From NCBI GenBank assembly GCA_964342515.1, contig CAYFFP010000003.1, positions 1 to 48,420 of the forward strand: a stretch of DNA of 48,420 nt, written 5' to 3'. The position numbers and the translations under genes are program-made. Every line of letters begins with the position of its first letter. Position 1 is the stretch's first letter. Of this stretch, positions 7,273-15,349 are shown piece by piece. The notes under the pieces were generated by a model. That model saw nothing but the letters and a program-made list of their open reading frames with translations, did not search any database and was not told the origin of the DNA. Source of the stretch: UBA5004 sp964342515 (GTDB lineage: Bacteria; Patescibacteriota; Minisyncoccia; Phycocordibacterales; Zambryskibacteraceae).

Positions 7273-7767
7273 ATGATCGTGAGCTACCACGGGGTAGAGA
7301 GTTTTAAAATTTCCCAAGGCGAACTTACCTTGGCCATTAATCCAACCTCGAAAACAAGCGCTGATATTACGCTCTTTACACGGGAGCGTGGTGAGACTTC
7401 CGAGAGATCAGGTTTTATTGTGGATGGCCCGGGAGAATACGAAGTCAAAGATATTTTCATCAAAGGTTTTCCGGACCATACCTTTCTTATAACTTTTGAA
7501 GGCATTAAACTTTGCTTCTTGGGTTCGCAAGCCGATCAAGACGAGATAGAGGAAGTGGATATCCTCTTCGTCCGGCCCGACGCGTATAAAGCGGCGGTCG
7601 CGCTCGAGCCCGCTATTATGATTCCGATGAATTATGACAAAGCGTCACTCGAGCAGTTTAAGAAAGAAGGTGGAGTGAAAAACGGCGATGCGCTTGATAA
7701 GCTGGTGGTAAAAAAGAAGGACCTCGAAAGCAAAGAAGGCGAGATCGTAGTGCTGAAAGAAGAATGA
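7273..7767 (+). CDS. UlaG-like MBL-fold protein lacking the metal-binding motif
   Basis: 164 aa. The sequence pattern (MIVSYHGVESFKI, then FIVDGPGEYEVKDIFIKGF, IKLCFLGS, EEVDILFVRP, EPAIMIPMNY) follows the compact UlaG-like metallo-beta-lactamase family that is common near gyrA in Parcubacteria. The HxHxDH metal motif is absent and the region between the first strands is shortened, so catalysis is doubtful. A TAAAAT box lies 6 nt before the ATG with no Shine-Dalgarno sequence. It overlaps the next gene by 4 bp. Confidence 0.75.
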   Translation: MIVSYHGVESFKISQGELTLAINPTSKTSADITLFTRERGETSERSGFIVDGPGEYEVKDIFIKGFPDHTFLITFEGIKLCFLGSQADQDEIEEVDILFVRPDAYKAAVALEPAIMIPMNYDKASLEQFKKEGGVKNGDALDKLVVKKKDLESKEGEIVVLKEE

Positions 7768-8027
7768 AAAAATACTTAGCCACCCTGCATCAGAGATCGC
7801 ATCATCACAAAAAGCGTTTCGCGCTCTTGGTTTCCGGCGGCTTTACTCTTCTTATCTTTTCCATCTGGTCTCTGGCCAACTTCGGGATTAAAGGTCCGAC
7901 CTTGGAGGCTAATGAGGTAAGTCCTCTGGAATCTCTCGCATCTTTAGTATTGAGAGGATTTGATTCTATTGCCGAAAGCGTTGACGAATTGAGAGATGAA
8001 GTTCTAGATACTTATGGCGACAGATAA
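7764..8027 (+). CDS. Small single-span membrane protein upstream of gyrA
   Basis: 87 aa of unknown function. A His/Lys-rich cytoplasmic N-terminus (HQRSHHHKKR) is followed by one membrane segment (ALLVSGGFTLLIFSIWSLA, residues about 21-39) and an acidic C-terminal part that would lie outside. It overlaps the MBL-fold gene by 4 bp and gyrA by 14 bp, so it is co-transcribed with both. Similar proteins occupy this position in related genomes, as far as I recall. Confidence 0.7.
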   Translation: MKKYLATLHQRSHHHKKRFALLVSGGFTLLIFSIWSLANFGIKGPTLEANEVSPLESLASLVLRGFDSIAESVDELRDEVLDTYGDR

Positions 8028-10452
8028 TACAAACAAGAGAGTAATAGCGAGATCAATTACCTCTGAGATGAAGGAGAGCTTCATCGACTACGCCATGTCG
8101 GTTATCACCGACCGCGCCCTCCCCGACGTGCGCGACGGGCTGAAGCCGGTGCACCGGAGAATTTTGTATGCCATGAACGAGCTCGGACTGGTGGCGGGAG
8201 GTAAGCCGAGGAAGTCGGCGACGGTGGTCGGAGAAGTGCTCGGCAAATATCACCCGCACGGCGATGTCGCCGTCTATGACGCTATGGTGCGCTTGGCGCA
8301 GGACTTCGCCATGCGCTATCCCTTGGTTATCGGACAGGGGAACTTCGGCTCCATCGATGGCGACAACGCCGCGGCCATGCGTTACACCGAGGCGAAGATA
8401 AGCAAGCTCGCGGGCGAGATGCTTAAGGATATCGAGAAGGAGACCGTCGATTTCCGCCCCAATTATGACGGCACTAAGAATGAGCCGGTAGTATTGCCTG
8501 CCGTAGCTCCGCAACTTCTTTTGAACGGCACTTTAGGCATTGCTGTCGGCATGGCCACCAACATTCCGCCGCACAATTTAAACGAAGTAATAAACGCGGC
8601 CGTCACTCTGATACAGGATCCGGAAGCCACGACGGAGGACCTACTCGAGTTTGTGAAGGGCCCCGACTTCCCCACCGGCGGAATAATTTTTAATGAGAAG
8701 GACATTCACCACGCCTACGCTACCGGCAGGGGACCGGTGGTTGCCCGCGGAGTGGCGGAGATTACTGAGAGTAAGAATGGACAGCCCCAGATTATCATTT
8801 CCCAAATCCCTTACCGCGTCAATAAAGCGGATCTCTTGCAAAAGATTGCCGACCTCCACCGAGAGAAGAAGATTGAGGGTATCAAAGATATGCGTGATGA
8901 ATCTACCAAGGACATCCGCATCGTCATTGACTTGAAGCAGGGCAGTCAGCCGCAGAAAATTCTGAATGCTCTTTATAAACACACCCAGCTTGAGGATACC
9001 TTCCACCTAAACATGGTATCGCTTGTCGACGGCGTGCCGCAAACGCTGTCTCTCAAGGGCATGCTAGACGAGTTTCTTAAGCACAGAAACGTGGTGGTCC
9101 GCCGCCGAGCGGCCTTCGACCTCGCGCGGGCGGAAGAGCGCGAACATATTCTCCTCGGATTATCCAAGGCGCTCGACCACATCGACGAAGTTATCAAAAC
9201 CATCAAGGCCTCTAAGACGGTCGAAGACGCCCGAACCAATCTAATGGGCAAATTCAAGTTCTCCGAAATTCAGGCCAACGCCATCCTTGAGATGCGCTTG
9301 CAGAAGCTCGCGGGGCTCGAAAGGCAAAAAGTCGAGGATGAGCTTGCCGAAGTACGGCAATTTATCAAAGAGACGAAGGACCTCTTAGCCAGTCCCAAGA
9401 AAATTTTAAAGGTTATCCGCGACGAGCTCGAGGAATTGAAGCAGAAATACGGAGACGAACGCCGCACCAAGGTAATCAAGGGCGCGGTCAAGAACTTATC
9501 CGTCGAGGACTTGGTACCGGAGGAGGAAAATGCCTTGGTGCTCACGGCCGGCGGCTACATCAAGCGCACCTCGCCTGCCGAATACAGGAGACAGAAGCGC
9601 GGCGGCGTGGGAGTGGTAGACCTTGATACCAAGGAAGAGGATTTCGTCACTAACTTTCTCGTCGCTTCTACTCATGATGACCTCTTATTCTTTACCGACA
9701 AGGGCAAGGCGTATCAGGTAAAGATGTATGAGATACCGGAGGGCAAGCGCGCCACAAGGGGCAAGTCCGTCATGAATTTCATCTCACTCTCTGAAGGCGA
9801 ACGAGTGACATCTGTTCTTGCGATGCCCAAGGAGCAAAAAAATATTGTCGGGTCGCTCGTGATGGTAACGGCAGAAGGTACTGCCAAAAAGGTGGCGGCC
9901 AAGTCCTTTGCCGACGTACGCTCTTCTGGTATCATCGCTATCAAGCTTGCGGCGGGTGATAAATTGGTGGCGGTCGAATGGGTGGAGAAAGGGGATGATA
10001 TTTCCATAGTGACTAAAGAAGGACAATCGATAAGATTTAAAGAATCCGATATCCGCGAGATGGGCCGCGCCGCTGGCGGAGTGAGAGGGATAAAACTTGA
10101 CAAGGGTGATGCGGTGGTTGGCGCTCATACTATTAAGAAAGACTGGAAAGGTGTACACCTGCTCGTCATCTCCGCGAACGGCTATGGCAAGCGCACTAAG
10201 CTTAGCGAGTATAAAGTGCAGAAGAGAGGAGGTTCGGGAATTTTGACTTCTAAAGTGACTGCCAAAACCGGAGATGTCATCGCGTCGCAAATTGTGACGG
10301 AAGCAGAACAAGAGGTTATCGCTATTTCTAAAAAATCTCAGGTAGTTCGCGTGGACCTCAAAGAGATTCCCGTCCTCGGCCGCTCCACGCAGGGAGTGCG
10401 CATCATGAAGCTCCGCGCAGGCGACTCGCTCGCCTCTCTAATCTGTCTTTAA
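8014..10452 (+). CDS. gyrA: DNA gyrase subunit A
   Basis: Type II topoisomerase breakage-reunion subunit, 812 aa. The catalytic tyrosine is Tyr124 in AAAMRYTEAK. The quinolone-pocket helix reads HPHGDVAVYD: the serine normally found here (E. coli Ser83) is a valine, while Asp is kept. The C-terminal beta-pinwheel carries the GyrA box QKRGGVG near residue 527 and a second copy, QKRGGSG, later. The presence of the box favours gyrase over topoisomerase IV. The gene ends 1 base before a TGTC...GACA palindrome. Confidence 0.97.
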   Translation: MATDNTNKRVIARSITSEMKESFIDYAMSVITDRALPDVRDGLKPVHRRILYAMNELGLVAGGKPRKSATVVGEVLGKYHPHGDVAVYDAMVRLAQDFAMRYPLVIGQGNFGSIDGDNAAAMRYTEAKISKLAGEMLKDIEKETVDFRPNYDGTKNEPVVLPAVAPQLLLNGTLGIAVGMATNIPPHNLNEVINAAVTLIQDPEATTEDLLEFVKGPDFPTGGIIFNEKDIHHAYATGRGPVVARGVAEITESKNGQPQIIISQIPYRVNKADLLQKIADLHREKKIEGIKDMRDESTKDIRIVIDLKQGSQPQKILNALYKHTQLEDTFHLNMVSLVDGVPQTLSLKGMLDEFLKHRNVVVRRRAAFDLARAEEREHILLGLSKALDHIDEVIKTIKASKTVEDARTNLMGKFKFSEIQANAILEMRLQKLAGLERQKVEDELAEVRQFIKETKDLLASPKKILKVIRDELEELKQKYGDERRTKVIKGAVKNLSVEDLVPEEENALVLTAGGYIKRTSPAEYRRQKRGGVGVVDLDTKEEDFVTNFLVASTHDDLLFFTDKGKAYQVKMYEIPEGKRATRGKSVMNFISLSEGERVTSVLAMPKEQKNIVGSLVMVTAEGTAKKVAAKSFADVRSSGIIAIKLAAGDKLVAVEWVEKGDDISIVTKEGQSIRFKESDIREMGRAAGGVRGIKLDKGDAVVGAHTIKKDWKGVHLLVISANGYGKRTKLSEYKVQKRGGSGILTSKVTAKTGDVIASQIVTEAEQEVIAISKKSQVVRVDLKEIPVLGRSTQGVRIMKLRAGDSLASLICL

Positions 10453-10473
10453 TGTCAAAGGCGGCCTTTGACA
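10453..10473. repeat. TGTC...GACA palindrome after gyrA
   Basis: Arms TGTCAAAGGC / GCCTTTGACA around a single central G, starting directly after the gyrA stop. The same 21 bases recur inside proS at 21702-21722. No U-tract follows at once, so it is not a clear terminator. Confidence 0.75.
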
Positions 10474-10524
10474 TGTGAATAGGTTGCGGGATTTTTTCTG
10501 TCAGTTTTCTGTTAGACTTATTGT

Positions 10525-11817
10525 ATGAGCCGTTTCCAAATTATTCTCCTCTCGACATTCGGGTTTTTTATCGTGGTGGCGGTGTTGACCTTCGCGCTCT
10601 ACCGCGGAGGGAGCGCCGGAGAGGCGACAGTAGTTATCTGGGGCGACTATCCCGCTTCCGAGTGGAGTATGTTTGTGAATGCCACGGGGCTTGCCCAAGA
10701 CAGCACACTCGAGCTTCGCTACGTCGAGAAGTCAACGGACACTATTGAGGCAGAGTTTACGGATGCCTTAGCGGAGGGTTCGGGACCGGACCTCATCATC
10801 CTTTCCCACGACCAATTCTGGAAAAACAGAAACAAGCTCACCCTTATTCCTTACCAGAATGTTTCCGAAAGGAACTTTAAAGATACCTTTGTCGAAGCCG
10901 GGGAAATTTTCTTAACCACGGAAGGCATTTACGCTCTGCCGCTCTCGATCGACCCGCTTATCCTCTACTACAACAGAGATCTCCTGTCCGCGGCCGCAGT
11001 TGCAACGCCCTTGGCCTATTGGGACGAGATTTATAATGCCGCCGCCTCTCTCACGAAGCGCGATGCCGCCGGCAACATCACCCAGTCGGTCATTGCCTTG
11101 GGAGAGACGAGGAATATCGGGAATGCTAAAGACATTCTCTCACTCCTTTTCCTCCAAGCGGGGACATCTGTAACGGGTTTCGTCGGCGACTCAGTAGCTG
11201 GCGAACTGCGCTCGCTCTTATCCAATAACTTCGACCAGACGGTCAGACCGGCAGACGCGGCGCTCGACTTCTTCACCCAATTTTCCAATCCGACCAAATC
11301 ATTCTACAGCTGGAACCGGTCGAGGCCGGAGGCGCAAGCCGCCTTTACCACCGGAGACTCGGCGTACTACTTGGGCTTTGCCTCCGAGTTGAGGGAGTTG
11401 CGCGGCAAGTCGCCAACGCTGAATTTCTCCGTCGCTTCTGCTCCACAATCGAGAGTCAGTGGCAAGACTCTAACTTTCGCTAAAGTTAAAGGGGTGGCGT
11501 TGTCGAGAGGAAGTAGGAATCCGTCGGCCGCGCTGGAGGTTGCACTTAAACTTATCTCAAGAGACTCTGCGACGGCTCTGGCCCAAGTACTTGTCCTGCC
11601 GCCGGCAAGGCGCGATTTACTCTCGGCGCGGCCGGTGGACGCGGTGTTGCCCACTTTCTACACCGCGGCGCTCCAATCGAGGACTTGGCTCGATCCAGAT
11701 ACGCAAATGACAAAAAACATTTTCTACGAAATGGTCGACGACACAACGAGCGGCAGGGCGAGGACTACCGAGGCCGTCAACTCCGCGGACAGAAAACTTA
11801 ATTCACTCATAAACTAA
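10525..11817 (+). CDS. Extracellular solute-binding protein, family 1-like
   Basis: 430 aa. An N-terminal membrane anchor (IILLSTFGFFIVVAVLTFAL, residues 6-25) is followed by a MalE-type periplasmic-binding fold: VVIWGDYP near residue 37, PDLIILSHDQF, then the hinge-like GIYALPLSIDPLILYYNRDLL. No permease or ATPase gene is nearby. Instead the pilin-like cluster follows 2 bp downstream, an association seen in other Parcubacteria. It may thus be a surface protein linked to that cluster rather than a transporter part. A TAGACT box lies 6 nt before the ATG. Confidence 0.82.
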   Translation: MSRFQIILLSTFGFFIVVAVLTFALYRGGSAGEATVVIWGDYPASEWSMFVNATGLAQDSTLELRYVEKSTDTIEAEFTDALAEGSGPDLIILSHDQFWKNRNKLTLIPYQNVSERNFKDTFVEAGEIFLTTEGIYALPLSIDPLILYYNRDLLSAAAVATPLAYWDEIYNAAASLTKRDAAGNITQSVIALGETRNIGNAKDILSLLFLQAGTSVTGFVGDSVAGELRSLLSNNFDQTVRPADAALDFFTQFSNPTKSFYSWNRSRPEAQAAFTTGDSAYYLGFASELRELRGKSPTLNFSVASAPQSRVSGKTLTFAKVKGVALSRGSRNPSAALEVALKLISRDSATALAQVLVLPPARRDLLSARPVDAVLPTFYTAALQSRTWLDPDTQMTKNIFYEMVDDTTSGRARTTEAVNSADRKLNSLIN

Positions 11818-11819
11818 AC

Positions 11820-12155
11820 ATGGCGCCATTACCCGGCTGGAAACCGCTCATAGTCTGCGACGGAGTTGTAAACAAATGCGATATCGCCGATTTTATGACT
11901 CTGATAAAAAACGGCATCCACGACTTGGTACTCCTCTCGACCTTTTTGGTCGTCATAATTCTGGTCTGGGTGGGCTTCAAACTCTTGACCTCCGGCGGCA
12001 ATGAGAAGGCGTGGACGGAGTCGAAGAAGATGCTCTGGAAAGTAGTGCTTGGGTATATCTGGATACTGGCGGCGTGGCTTGTGGTTTATACTATAACCAG
12101 TGTCTTGTTGAAGCCCGGCTTCAGCTTCCTTCTCGGAACGCCGCAAGCGAATTAA
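11820..12155 (+). CDS. Type IV secretion pilin-like membrane protein 1
   Basis: 111 aa. A short N-terminal part contains two cysteines (VCDGVVNKC). It is followed by two membrane segments (LVLLSTFLVVIILVWVGFKL and VVLGYIWILAAWLVVYTI) that bracket the small charged loop TSGGNEKAWTESKKML. This two-helix plus loop pattern with a Gly-Asn/Lys connector resembles the VirB2-like T4SS pilin family. It lacks an obvious cleaved signal peptide. First of five tandem paralogues; the stop abuts the next ATG. Confidence 0.72.
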   Translation: MAPLPGWKPLIVCDGVVNKCDIADFMTLIKNGIHDLVLLSTFLVVIILVWVGFKLLTSGGNEKAWTESKKMLWKVVLGYIWILAAWLVVYTITSVLLKPGFSFLLGTPQAN

Positions 12156-12560
12156 ATGAAAAAGATTTTTATACTAACTACTATCTGCTACCTATTATTT
12201 ACTGGCATTGCTTTTGCTGCACAAGAGAATATCTCGAATCCCCCCGGTAATATTTCGAACCCACCGGGGAATATCAGCAATCCCGGCAGCTTTACTCTCA
12301 CGAATCCGTTTAAAGTCGGAGACACCCTCTTTGAACTTCTTGAGACTATCGTAAACAGGATTATTCTCCCAATCGGCGGAGTGCTCGCGGTGCTCGCCTT
12401 CATCTACTCGGGTTTCCTCTATGTCACGGCGCAGGGCAAAGAGACCCAGCTTGCCAAAGCCCACAAAGCCCTGCTCTATACCGCCATAGGCACGGCAGTG
12501 CTTCTGGGCTCTTGGGTCATCGCCAATGTTATCCGCGCTACGATTAATCAGATAATCTGA
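12156..12560 (+). CDS. Type IV secretion pilin-like protein 2, with NISNPPG repeats
   Basis: 134 aa. A signal peptide (MKKIFILTTICYLLFTGIAFAAQ) precedes three tandem copies of an NISNPPG-like heptad (residues about 25-44). Then come two membrane segments (IILPIGGVLAVLAFIYSGFL and LLYTAIGTAVLLGSWVIANVI) flanking the loop VTAQGKETQLAKAHKA. This is the clearest VirB2-like pilin of the set. The ATG follows the previous stop directly, and its own TGA overlaps the next ATG. Confidence 0.78.
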   Translation: MKKIFILTTICYLLFTGIAFAAQENISNPPGNISNPPGNISNPGSFTLTNPFKVGDTLFELLETIVNRIILPIGGVLAVLAFIYSGFLYVTAQGKETQLAKAHKALLYTAIGTAVLLGSWVIANVIRATINQII

Positions 12561-12835
12561 TGCCGAATAATCTCATCGACCTCATACGAATCTTTACCGA
12601 CCTTATTAGACTTATTATTCCTGTTATTATCGGCTTGGCACTGTTAGCTTTTTTCTGGGGATTAGTAAAATTTATCGTAAATATTCAAGGTGATGTAAAA
12701 GCGGTAAAAGAAGGTAAAAATTTAATGATCTGGGGCGTCATCGCGTTTTTTGTCATGATTTCTGTCTGGGGAATATTAGCCTTTTTCTCTAGAGGACTCG
12801 GTTTTAATTTTGGGCTTCCTCTTTTGCCTGCCTGA
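12560..12835 (+). CDS. Type IV secretion pilin-like protein 3
   Basis: 91 aa with no signal peptide. Two membrane segments (LIIPVIIGLALLAFFWGLVKFI and MIWGVIAFFVMISVWGILAFF) flank the loop NIQGDVKAVKEGKNL. The FFWGLVKFI and MISVWGIL motifs are shared with paralogues 4 and 5, showing recent duplication within the cluster. Start overlaps the previous stop by one base. Confidence 0.75.
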   Translation: MPNNLIDLIRIFTDLIRLIIPVIIGLALLAFFWGLVKFIVNIQGDVKAVKEGKNLMIWGVIAFFVMISVWGILAFFSRGLGFNFGLPLLPA

Positions 12836-12857
12836 TTTGCCATAGGGGATAACGAAG

Positions 12858-12885
12858 TTGTCTTTTAAAGGGCTTGACGTATGAT
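12858..12885 (+). promoter_or_regulatory. Possible internal promoter of the pilin cluster
   Basis: TTGTCT (12858-12863), 16-bp spacer, TATGAT (12880-12885), in the 107-bp gap before pilin gene 4. The only sizeable gap in the cluster also holds a 16-bp palindrome (12909-12924). Confidence 0.4.
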
Positions 12886-12908
12886 TAAATAGTTATCAGT
12901 TATTAGTA

Positions 12909-12924
12909 TCCGCCAGCTGGCGGA
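12909..12924. repeat. TCCGCCAGCTGGCGGA palindrome
   Basis: A perfect 16-bp palindrome in the leader of pilin gene 4. The identical 16 bases occur in frame in the cysteine-desulfurase-like gene at 44405-44420. Confidence 0.75.
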
Positions 12925-12942
12925 AGTAAATAGTATTAGAAA

Positions 12943-13284
12943 ATGAAAAAGTTTATTATTACCGCATCACTCCTCGCTCCGGCTATCGCCTTCGCTCAAA
13001 CTTTGGGCAACCTTGAGACGCTCTTACGCTCCATCGGACGGCTCATCGACATCGCGCTGCCTGTCGTGGTGGCTATCGCCCTGCTCGCTTTCTTCTGGGG
13101 CTTGGTGCGATACATCTTCGCCGGTACGGACGACGCTAAGGTTGCCGGCAGACAACTTATGATTTGGGGCTTGGTGGCGCTCTTCGTGATGATATCGGTC
13201 TGGGGCTTGGTTAGATTTATCGGCAACGCTTTAGGCATAGGACAAGGAGACACTATCATCGTGCCTGAAGTGCCGGGGCTCTAG
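12943..13284 (+). CDS. Type IV secretion pilin-like protein 4
   Basis: 113 aa. A signal peptide (MKKFIITASLLAPAIAFAQT) precedes two membrane segments (IALPVVVAIALLAFFWGLVRYI and LMIWGLVALFVMISVWGLVRFI) that flank the loop FAGTDDAKVAGRQ. It is close to paralogue 3 in both helices but keeps a cleavable leader. It is probably transcribed from the promoter region at about 12860 as well as from upstream. Confidence 0.77.
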   Translation: MKKFIITASLLAPAIAFAQTLGNLETLLRSIGRLIDIALPVVVAIALLAFFWGLVRYIFAGTDDAKVAGRQLMIWGLVALFVMISVWGLVRFIGNALGIGQGDTIIVPEVPGL

Positions 13285-13297
13285 TTCTCACTCTTAG

Positions 13298-13564
13298 ATG
13301 ACGATTGAGGAATTACTGCGCCGGGTAAGCGGGGCGATTATAAATCCTATCATCACGCTGGCTTTCGCCGTGGCCCTGCTCGTCTTCTTCTGGGGACTCT
13401 TCCAGTTCATCCGCTCCGAGACGGCAGACGCCAAGCGCGAAGAGGGGAAGAAGAAAATTTTCTTCGGCCTTATCGGAATGTTTGTGATGGTCTCCGCTTA
13501 CGGATTAATTCGCCTCATCTTGGGCACCTTCGGCATTAATCCTTCAGGATACCCGTTCAATTAA
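13298..13564 (+). CDS. Type IV secretion pilin-like protein 5
   Basis: 88 aa with no signal peptide. Two membrane segments (ITLAFAVALLVFFWGLFQFI and IFFGLIGMFVMVSAYGLIRLIL) flank the loop RSETADAKREEGKKK. Last member of the five-gene array. Its stop codon is convergent with, and overlaps, the 3' end of the leftward membrane-protein gene by 21 bp. Confidence 0.75.
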   Translation: MTIEELLRRVSGAIINPIITLAFAVALLVFFWGLFQFIRSETADAKREEGKKKIFFGLIGMFVMVSAYGLIRLILGTFGINPSGYPFN

Positions 13565-14098
13565 AAAGGCCTCGTCTTGCGACGAGGCCTTCGGCTCTTC
13601 CGTTAACTTCGGTACTTCGCCACACGGCTTCTGTACCGTACAGAGGTAGTACTCGTATCCGAGTTCTCTCTCTGTATCGGAAGAGAAGGTGACCACGATG
13701 TCGAGGCCGCTTCTCAAAACCTTTGAAGGCGCAAACTCCTTCGGCCAGTAGTTGAGTCCGTACCCCGGCTCAACCGCCTTGATAAACGGCTTGTCAGGAC
13801 CGACCATCGTCTTCACGATCACCGGCGGCGTTGCCGCTTCCGACGCTGTCGTAACTGCAGGCGGGGTATCTTTCGTCGGCCAGTAATACCAGCCGAGAAA
13901 GACGCCGACGAGCAGGACTCCGGTGATGGCGCTCCAGTGGGCGGTGCGCACCCAGCCGGTGTTGTAAAGCCAAATGCAGAGCGTCGCCACTCCAACGAGC
14001 GAGAGCGTTGCTCCTGACCACGGCCAGAACGCGTAGACGATCCCGAACAGGATGCTTATTCCGAGAGTTGCGAGCGGATAGAGCAATCTTCTGCGCAT
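13544..14098 (-). CDS. Membrane protein of unknown function (cassette-like gene)
   Basis: 184 aa, not recognised. Three hydrophobic segments lie in the first 75 residues (LLYPLATLGISILFGIVYAF, ATLSLVGVATLCIWLY, ITGVLLVGVFLGWYYW). An extracytoplasmic-like domain with a Cys pair (YYLCTVQKPC) follows. It has a strong Shine-Dalgarno sequence (AGGAGG, 4 nt before ATG) and a near-consensus promoter. The frame runs through its own terminator hairpin and T-tract (13559-13591), so the last dozen residues (SQDEAFLIERVS) may be an extension after loss of the original stop. Confidence 0.65.
   Translation of the reverse strand: MRRRLLYPLATLGISILFGIVYAFWPWSGATLSLVGVATLCIWLYNTGWVRTAHWSAITGVLLVGVFLGWYYWPTKDTPPAVTTASEAATPPVIVKTMVGPDKPFIKAVEPGYGLNYWPKEFAPSKVLRSGLDIVVTFSSDTERELGYEYYLCTVQKPCGEVPKLTEEPKASSQDEAFLIERVS
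13559..13591 (-). terminator. Intrinsic terminator of the leftward membrane-protein gene
   Basis: On the minus strand: AAGGCCTCGTC, loop GCAA, GACGAGGCCTT, then TTTAATT. It lies inside the last codons of the gene it should terminate and just after the stop of pilin gene 5. On the plus strand no T-tract follows. Confidence 0.75.
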
Positions 14099-14119
14099 AC
14101 TACCTCCTAATCTTTCTTA

Positions 14120-14148
14120 ATCATACACCTTCATATATAAAAAGTCAA
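14120..14148 (-). promoter_or_regulatory. Promoter of the 184-aa membrane protein gene
   Basis: Minus strand TTGACT (complement of 14143-14148), 17-bp spacer, TATGAT (complement of 14120-14125), followed by a leader with AGGAGG. It partly overlaps the T-tract of the upstream terminator. Confidence 0.65.
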
Positions 14149-14172
14149 GGGCTGGACGATTCGTCCAGCCCT
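14133..14172 (-). terminator. Intrinsic terminator of the SPFH gene
   Basis: Perfect 12-bp arms (AGGGCTGGACGA and its complement) separated by one base, followed on the minus strand by TTGACTTTTTATATA. It lies 17 bp after the stop of the SPFH-domain gene. Confidence 0.8.
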
Positions 14173-14188
14173 ACGCACCTCCTTTATT

Positions 14189-15253
14189 TTATTCGATATT
14201 GATTCCTGCTAGGATGTTACCTCCGATGGCTTTGGGCTTGGCCTCCTTGATGGCTTCTGCCATAGCCACTGTGGCGCCAGAAGGGTGAGCGCCCCACGCT
14301 TCGACTTCAGCGCGAACTCCAACAGAACGGTTCACTCTCTTATCCCGCTCACCCTCACCCTCTTTGGCCTGAGCTGCGGCGGTGAGTTTTGCGATTTCGA
14401 GAGCTCGAACCGCTCTTGTCATCGTCTCATCGCCAGTGACGAGATCGAAGAGAACAAAGCGCGCGTCGATTATCACGATGCCGAAAAGTTCGAAGAGTCC
14501 GTTGGAGTCATTAGAACCGTCCGGCATCGTTCCTTGCCCGCCAAGAATCTTGACTTTGTCTACCAAAGCGTTAGCTCCCGCCCTCTGCTCTTCGCGCAAC
14601 TCATCGATGGTCTTATCACCCACATACTCGCGGAAGACGCCCTGCACCGCGGCATTGGTCTGCGCTTCCCAGCCACCGGCGAAGAAGAATGCCTGTACCG
14701 GATTCTCGATCTGGACGGTGAAAACCACGATACCGTCGACCGGGAAATTCCCGACAGTCTCGGCCGCCTTGATCTCCGTCGCCATGTTGTAGCGGAAGAA
14801 GATCGACGGCGTGGCGTCCTTCTTGCTCTTGACTCCGCGGTCTTTGGAAACAAGTTGCCATTCGGTTGATGGGTCGGGCCGCTTTTCCCACTTGTCGTAG
14901 CGCACTTCGCGCCACAAAAAGTATTTGTTGAAACCCACCCGAGCTACGCCGAGTTCAGCCAGATATCCCTTACGTACGCCGGTATCGTAGGGATCATCAG
15001 TGAAGAGGTGAGTAGCAGAGTCATAACGCCAGCCGACCACTGATTCAATGACTGAATCGAACGGCCCGTCCGGATCGCCGGAAACCAAGATATACATCTC
15101 TCCCGGCGGTGGCAGGGTCCGAAATGGGCTCCACCATGAGTCCACATTGCCCAGAAGCACAATGCCTCTAGGGATTAAGATCTCGACGGTGAGAACCACC
15201 AGACCGACGAACGCGATGACCAGAAGGACAAAGAGTCCAATTTCCATTTCCAA
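14189..15253 (-). CDS. SPFH/band 7 domain membrane protein (cassette-like gene)
   Basis: 354 aa. One N-terminal membrane helix (IGLFVLLVIAFVGLVVLTVEIL) is followed by a stomatin/prohibitin-type SPFH domain. This includes VDGIVVFTVQIENPVQAFFF, an oligomerisation segment near EYVGDKTIDELREEQR, and FGIVIIDARFVLFDL. The tail is an Ala/Glu-rich helix (ALEIAKLTAAAQAKEGEGERDKR) typical of these scaffolds. Shine-Dalgarno AAGGAGA lies 7 nt before the ATG. It has its own TTGCAA-16-TATAAT promoter and a strong terminator, unlike the neighbouring core genes. Role likely membrane microdomain organisation; the substrate is unknown. Confidence 0.75.
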   Translation of the reverse strand: MEMEIGLFVLLVIAFVGLVVLTVEILIPRGIVLLGNVDSWWSPFRTLPPPGEMYILVSGDPDGPFDSVIESVVGWRYDSATHLFTDDPYDTGVRKGYLAELGVARVGFNKYFLWREVRYDKWEKRPDPSTEWQLVSKDRGVKSKKDATPSIFFRYNMATEIKAAETVGNFPVDGIVVFTVQIENPVQAFFFAGGWEAQTNAAVQGVFREYVGDKTIDELREEQRAGANALVDKVKILGGQGTMPDGSNDSNGLFELFGIVIIDARFVLFDLVTGDETMTRAVRALEIAKLTAAAQAKEGEGERDKRVNRSVGVRAEVEAWGAHPSGATVAMAEAIKEAKPKAIGGNILAGINIE

Positions 15254-15285
15254 TCTCCTTGAGTTAAGGTGAACTATCTTTTTAA

Positions 15286-15313
15286 ATTATATCATACTAT
15301 TTTTAAATTGCAA
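15286..15313 (-). promoter_or_regulatory. Promoter of the SPFH gene
   Basis: Minus strand TTGCAA (15308-15313), 16-bp spacer, TATAAT (complement of 15286-15291). Divergent from the FAD oxidoreductase, whose own TATAAT lies at 15338-15343. Confidence 0.6.
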
Positions 15314-15349
15314 TGTAAGAACAGAATACGGAGCAGTTATAATTAAATA

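Noticed and set aside
10453..10473. Rho-independent terminator after gyrA
   Set aside because: The hairpin is not followed by a T-tract and the same palindrome occurs inside proS, so it is a mobile repeat rather than a dedicated terminator.
14285..14869. Rightward 194-codon frame over the SPFH gene
   Set aside because: It is antisense to a gene with clear domain signature, Shine-Dalgarno sequence, promoter and terminator on the minus strand.
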